Positions 60,205 through 64,000 of a stretch of 64,000 nucleotides of DNA are shown in pieces. Position 1 is the first letter of the stretch. Every line of letters begins with the position of its first letter. The notes beneath the pieces are model-generated. The model had not been told where the DNA came from. It saw only the letters and a program-made list of their open reading frames with translations, and did no database searches. Both the position numbers and the translations under genes were made by a program. Source of the stretch: Lachnospiraceae bacterium (GTDB lineage: Bacteria > Bacillota > Clostridia > Lachnospirales > Lachnospiraceae); NCBI GenBank assembly GCA_017618195.1, contig JAFZUW010000074.1, forward strand, positions 62,001 to 126,000, in the 5' to 3' direction.

Positions 60205-61422
60205 TTACTGGTTAAAACCTGCATACTCCTTCATCTGAGCCGCGCCGAAAAATGCCGGCTTGCGGGAATATGCGCTGCTGAACAAGAGCGGGCTGTAGGA
60301 TTTTCTCCAGGATGCGCCGTCCGTGATTCCCCAGAACGTCAGGGAGTCAATCTTCAGCGTGCCGGCATCCTTTCTGTCGAAAATGCCCTTAATCAGGTCG
60401 TAAACAAAACGTCCCTGCTTTGCCTTGTTCTCATCACTTGCCATCTGCGGGGCGTTGTATTTGCCAAGACAGACATCAAGCTCGGTGAGTTCAATCGTAA
60501 GACCGAGTTTGCTCAGCTGATCCACTGTCTTGAAATAAGCGGTAAGGCTGTCTTCGGTATAAAGATGCGCCTGGAAGCCGATACCGTCGATCAGGTAATT
60601 GCCGTCCTTGTCCACAAGCGTCTTAACGAACTTCTCAAGCGTATCAGTCTTGAACTGCTCGTTGTAATCGTTGTAGAACAATGCGATGTTCTCGGGTGCA
60701 TACTTGTTTGCGAAGTTAAATGCGTGCCAGATATAATCATCGCCGACAACTTCATACCAGAGGTTCATCTGGCTGCGCATGGAACCGTCTTCCATCCAAG
60801 CTTCGTTTACTACGTCGTATGCATAGAACAGATCCGCGTAGCCCTGTTCGGTAAGCTTTTCAAACACCTGCTTGATGTAGCTTTCCATACGCTTTAACAT
60901 CACTTCGCGGGTAACAAGCTTGCCGGTCTTGTTATCAAAGTTATCATAGAAAATCCACTGGGGAGTCTGGCTGTACCATACAAGCGTGTGTCCGCGCACG
61001 GCAAGTCCGTTCTCCTTTGCGAAATCCAGCATCGTGATCATGTCCTTGTTGAACTCAACAACGATATCGCCTTTCTCGATGCTCTTAGCCTGGCTCAAAA
61101 TGTAGTCGGGCTTCATATGGTTCTCCATGGTCACACTGTTATAGTGTCCGAGGAGCAATTCCTTCGTTTTGGAATTACTGATCATCTGGGTGGTAAGGCA
61201 GGTGCCCACCTTGATTCCGTGCTCGGCAAAAACGTCCTTCAAATACACCTGCGGAGGCTCCGGAGTGGGAGTCGGTGTCGGGTCTTCAACAGGTATCTGG
61301 GTCGGAACCGGAGTGGGTTCTTCGGTTACCGCAGGGGTCGGTGTCGGGTCTTTCTTGCCGCAAGCCGCAAAGCAGCCCGTAAGCAGCAGGAGTACGAGAC
61401 ACAAGGTCAGTACTTTTTTCAT
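60205..61422 (-). CDS. GH10 endo-xylanase lipoprotein
   Basis: 405 residues from the ATG at 61422 (AAGGAG 10 bases upstream). Signal peptide with a Cys in LLLTGC and another in FAACGKK, so it is a lipoprotein; the exact modified Cys is uncertain. A Pro/Thr linker precedes the GH10 barrel with acid/base Glu near 206 (YAYDVVNEAWM) and nucleophile near 314 (IELTELDVCL), plus HTLVWYSQTPQW. It cuts xylan outside the cell, giving oligosaccharides for the cytoplasmic enzymes encoded nearby. Upstream is a small membrane protein gene, downstream a multi-pass membrane protein gene, all in one operon. Confidence 0.93.
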   Translation of the reverse strand: MKKVLTLCLVLLLLTGCFAACGKKDPTPTPAVTEEPTPVPTQIPVEDPTPTPTPEPPQVYLKDVFAEHGIKVGTCLTTQMISNSKTKELLLGHYNSVTMENHMKPDYILSQAKSIEKGDIVVEFNKDMITMLDFAKENGLAVRGHTLVWYSQTPQWIFYDNFDNKTGKLVTREVMLKRMESYIKQVFEKLTEQGYADLFYAYDVVNEAWMEDGSMRSQMNLWYEVVGDDYIWHAFNFANKYAPENIALFYNDYNEQFKTDTLEKFVKTLVDKDGNYLIDGIGFQAHLYTEDSLTAYFKTVDQLSKLGLTIELTELDVCLGKYNAPQMASDENKAKQGRFVYDLIKGIFDRKDAGTLKIDSLTFWGITDGASWRKSYSPLLFSSAYSRKPAFFGAAQMKEYAGFNQ

Positions 61423-61465
61423 TCTTTCTATCTCCTTCATACTTCAAAACTTCGGCTGAAGTCTC

Positions 61466-61921
61466 TTAATGAAGCGGTTCTTCCTCGGTATCGGTCATTC
61501 GGAGTTCATAATACAGATGGAAGCCCTGCGCATCCTTCATCACAACCAGATATTCCATTATATACTTGGATGTGATCGGGACATGCTTTTCTTCCGTTCT
61601 GTAGTATTCCTTAACAAACCCCTGAAGTTCCGACTCCGTGAACATCTTTCGATTCGGAGATTTTGACCAATACGTATTCTTTTCGCTGTATTTAAAGCCG
61701 ATGCGGTCAAGCTCGTATTCAAAGCTTTCCCAGGTACCCTTGTTCATATCCATACGGATAATAAAGGTGTCCGACGTATCGGCCTCCGTAGCGGAAATCT
61801 TATACGGATCGGTTAATGACTTCTTTCGTCCGAATGCGATCTTCGGCATAATTATCGTCAGCACGAAGTAGACGATCAAGGCAAATATAACGAAACCAAA
61901 AAACGCCTTTAAACCTTTCAT
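61466..61921 (-). CDS. Small membrane-anchored protein of unknown function
   Basis: 151 residues from the ATG at 61921; the only nearby ribosome site, GGTGTG, is weak. One membrane helix (about 5-25: FFGFVIFALIVYFVLTIIMP), then a basic patch and an extracellular-looking part with FIIRMDMNKGTWESFEYELD and a beta-rich end. I do not recognise it. It is first in the operon with the GH10 lipoprotein. A perfect GATAAGTTT/AAACTTATC stem (61932-61956) directly precedes the start, close to a better GGAGG further upstream. Confidence 0.7.
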   Translation of the reverse strand: MKGLKAFFGFVIFALIVYFVLTIIMPKIAFGRKKSLTDPYKISATEADTSDTFIIRMDMNKGTWESFEYELDRIGFKYSEKNTYWSKSPNRKMFTESELQGFVKEYYRTEEKHVPITSKYIMEYLVVMKDAQGFHLYYELRMTDTEEEPLH

Positions 61922-62024
61922 AACGCACACCGATAAGTTTCAGCGGAAAACTTATCATATCCTCCTCTCTGATTGTTCCTTGTTGCTTCCTATTAAGATT
62001 CTTTCTTACCAGCCTAACAGATTG

Positions 62025-62053
62025 ATTATAGCATTTTCAGACGGGAAATACAA
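62025..62053 (-). promoter_or_regulatory. Promoter of the small membrane protein/GH10 operon
   Basis: Minus strand TTGTAT (62048-62053), 17-base spacer, perfect TATAAT (62025-62030), giving a leader of about 100 bases with the GATAAGTTT hairpin near its end. Confidence 0.65.
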
Positions 62054-62130
62054 GCGCTGCCGAAGACAGGGGACTGATATCGGACCAAGCGCAGAAAGCC
62101 AAGGCCGGAAATAGCGGAAACAGAGAAGGA

Positions 62131-62154
62131 GGGGACAGCCCTGCGGTTGTCCCC
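62131..62154 (-). terminator. Possible terminator of the lipoprotein gene
   Basis: GGGGACAG / TTGTCCCC stem (62131-62154) about 25 bases after the lipoprotein gene, with only a T-rich, not pure T, flank. Confidence 0.35.
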
Positions 62155-62180
62155 TTCGTAAGTCCGGCAACGCCGGCAGA

Positions 62181-62714
62181 TTATTGATAGCTGCTCTTCG
62201 CTTTCGGTAAAGACTGATATGCTTTTTGCGCACATAATGTATTCTTCAGCTCCGCGAAGAAATCCGTCAGATCATGAATTTTCATATCCTTCGGAATGAA
62301 ATTCAGCATGGCCTGAGTCGTTGCAATCCGATACTCGTGATTGTCCAATGTAAAGCAAAACTCAATACTGATTTCCGGACTGGACATATAATATGTCTCC
62401 AATCCTTCCTCATACCGCTTATACTCTTCAATCAGACCCGGCAGCTGATAATCGCGGATCATTTTCTCAATCGCCGCCCTGTCTTTTCCCGATATCTTCC
62501 ATTCAGCCGTAACCGGCTTTTCGGAGACCATATCTTTTTGAATCAGGTTTTGTTCCGTAGAGAATATATTCTTCTGATTGGGATTCACCCAGTCCGAATA
62601 TTCGAAACACAGGCTTGAATTCTCGTTCCCTTTCTCCTTGTCATCAGCCGAGCAGCCGCAAAGGAATGCCAACAGCAATGCAAGAAGCAGGCATGATAAC
62701 AGTTTTGTTTTCAT
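62181..62714 (-). CDS. Lipoprotein of unknown function
   Basis: 177 residues. Signal peptide with lipobox AFLCGC (Cys near 21). The exported part has mixed helices and strands, with SEKPVTAEWKISGKDRAAIE and YMSSPEISIEFCFTLDNHEY; no family is recognised. GGGAGG before the ATG is inside the end of the permease gene: the start lies one base after its stop, so translation is coupled and the lipoprotein probably belongs to that ABC transporter. Confidence 0.8.
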   Translation of the reverse strand: MKTKLLSCLLLALLLAFLCGCSADDKEKGNENSSLCFEYSDWVNPNQKNIFSTEQNLIQKDMVSEKPVTAEWKISGKDRAAIEKMIRDYQLPGLIEEYKRYEEGLETYYMSSPEISIEFCFTLDNHEYRIATTQAMLNFIPKDMKIHDLTDFFAELKNTLCAQKAYQSLPKAKSSYQ

Positions 62715-62715
62715 C

Positions 62716-64000
62716 CTATGACCTCCCGTATTTCAGCAGTTTTGACGGAGTTGAAACCATCAGCATGGAAACCGACCCCAGAATTGCAACAATCGTTATC
62801 GCAACCCCGCAGACAGCCGGCAGCAAATAGTTTTTCCACGACAAATCAAACAAACGTACAACTATCATGGAATTCTTGGTAAACCCTTCATTCAGGGTTT
62901 TCAATACTATCGGTGAAACAACAACCGATAATACTGCTGCCGCAATTACCACCAGCAATAGTTCCGTTCCGAATATCCACGACACCGTCCATCTGCCGGC
63001 GCCGAGCGATCGGAATAACCCGATTTCATAATGATGTTTGCGAATTGTCAACGCCCCAAAGGCAATGATTCCGATTAAGAATAAAAGGATTGAGGCTATA
63101 GACAGTTTTATTCCGATAGGTTCCATTCCCGAAAGGTATTTTGTGCTTTCCTCGACGAAGGATAAAAACGGTGAATAAATCATATATCCTTCCCGATAAT
63201 AATCCTTGTGCGACAAATAATAATCATCCGTCTTCACATCCGGAACAAGCTTTCCAACCAGCAATTGATCATAGTCCTTTTTTCCGGTAAGCCCGACATA
63301 AAACTGCCGAAACTCCCCATTCGGGATAAACCAGAAAGCTCCATCGGAGTCACGTTCATAACAGACCAGCTCTTTCGGATTCGAAGCATCATCTATGATG
63401 CCGATAACACCTAATTCCATTGAGAAAGCGCTTCCGCGTTCCATCTCTTTTCCGATAAACAAACACTTGACAAAGAAACTCATATGATCTATCCGATTCG
63501 CGTTTTCTTCAATGAATCTTTCATCAATCTTTTCGACGGAAACGCCACATAGTTCAGCCAGTTGTCCCTTCGTCAAAAGCACTCCGGTCATCGAATCATG
63601 ACGGTTAAACGGACCGATGAATGACAAGCCGTCGATGCTTCTGACCAGCCTGAACGGATTATTCTCCAGCCGGGTTCTGTTTACGTCATCAGCACTGTAC
63701 AGCTTTTCCTCGACGGAAACCCACTGTCCGTCTTTTTGTATTGTCGGAACAAACTCCGTCAATCCCCATACAGATTGAAGGCTGCCAAGGTAGGCGCTGA
63801 CAAATTGACTTAACGAGGAACTTTCCGCATACTCGATGAAATGCCGATAATCGCTTTTAATAATTCCGGTAATATGCATTGCCAAGCCGGTATGAACATC
63901 CGTAAGAGTGTAGCCGACCAAATCCGAAACCTTGGAAACACCCGCATATTTACCCTGCGCGATGATATTGTCAGCCATATAATCGGTAATCAGTACATCC
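62716..64000 (-). CDS. FtsX/MacB-type ABC transporter permease, 5' part outside window
   Basis: About 428 residues are visible and the frame stays open to the window edge; the codons before the Met at 63978 read in frame as DVLITDY, which looks like the inside of an FtsX periplasmic domain. A large extracellular domain is followed by three C-terminal helices (IKLSIASILLFLIGIIAFGA, LLVVIAAAVLSVVVSPIV and LLPAVCGVAITIVAILGS). The FRSLGAGRWTVSWIF loop is the coupling segment. Such permeases work with an ATPase, expected further right, in peptide or lipoprotein export or stress sensing. It is coupled to the lipoprotein gene downstream. Confidence 0.88.
   Translation of the reverse strand, partial: DVLITDYMADNIIAQGKYAGVSKVSDLVGYTLTDVHTGLAMHITGIIKSDYRHFIEYAESSSLSQFVSAYLGSLQSVWGLTEFVPTIQKDGQWVSVEEKLYSADDVNRTRLENNPFRLVRSIDGLSFIGPFNRHDSMTGVLLTKGQLAELCGVSVEKIDERFIEENANRIDHMSFFVKCLFIGKEMERGSAFSMELGVIGIIDDASNPKELVCYERDSDGAFWFIPNGEFRQFYVGLTGKKDYDQLLVGKLVPDVKTDDYYLSHKDYYREGYMIYSPFLSFVEESTKYLSGMEPIGIKLSIASILLFLIGIIAFGALTIRKHHYEIGLFRSLGAGRWTVSWIFGTELLLVVIAAAVLSVVVSPIVLKTLNEGFTKNSMIVVRLFDLSWKNYLLPAVCGVAITIVAILGSVSMLMVSTPSKLLKYGRS

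Noticed and set aside
62006-62235. Two short minus-strand frames between the lipoprotein and GH10 operons
   Set aside because: They cover the end of the lipoprotein gene, a hairpin and the promoter at 62025-62053, and lack initiation signals.

Overview
The window looks like a chromosomal segment of a Gram-positive anaerobe of the Clostridia, most likely a fibre-degrading Lachnospiraceae-type bacterium. The basis is the rpsF-ssb-rpsR order, DUF951, DUF1934 and DUF436 family genes, ECF-type vitamin transport, strong AGGAGG-type ribosome binding sites, lipoproteins without outer-membrane genes, and a large set of xylan-degrading enzymes. The species cannot be read from the sequence. I see no insertion sequence, phage gene or CRISPR array; the gene content reads as core genome interrupted by accessory surface and carbohydrate loci.

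Left part (1-9.6 kb, minus strand): one long operon encoding two paralogous membrane-anchored McrB-like AAA+ ATPases that flank a coiled-coil protein with a DUF2357/McrC-like look, then two membrane proteins with YDG-type repeats (one carrying an extracellular transglutaminase domain), then a MATE transporter cut by the window edge. This is the least explained locus. Next come tRNA-Leu(AAG), rpsR-ssb-rpsF, DUF951, ispE, murI and DUF1934 (9.6-14 kb).

Middle part (14-32.8 kb): an operon of a PurF homologue lacking the N-terminal catalytic cysteine with a family 2 glycosyltransferase and a PAP2 protein; a DUF436 protein; a PfoR-type membrane protein; housekeeping genes (rhomboid, nadE, pgi, a VanY-type carboxypeptidase, a cold-shock protein); and a tight operon of acetyltransferase, lipoprotein, nuclease, AlaX-type editing protein and PTS enzyme I.

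Vitamin B12 locus (32.9-39.0 kb, minus strand): a cobalamin riboswitch with an intrinsic terminator precedes ecfT, a double-domain ecfA, an S component, and two exported membrane-anchored proteins. One has the alpha/alpha-barrel plus DUF4430 architecture of animal transcobalamin. Together they look like capture and import of corrinoids.

Right part (39.3-64 kb): a P-loop protein with a histone-H1-like tail, then xylan degradation: a domain-permuted GH3, a SIMPL protein, a GH10 without signal peptide, a MATE transporter, a GH51 arabinofuranosidase, a probable GH120 beta-xylosidase, and a secreted GH10 lipoprotein in an operon with two unknown membrane proteins. Between these lie a 1644-residue LRR/EF-hand-like surface protein followed by a 38-codon gene, and an XRE regulator coupled to an ABC exporter. 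The window ends inside an FtsX-type permease. Several promoters here carry clear palindromes or repeated motifs.
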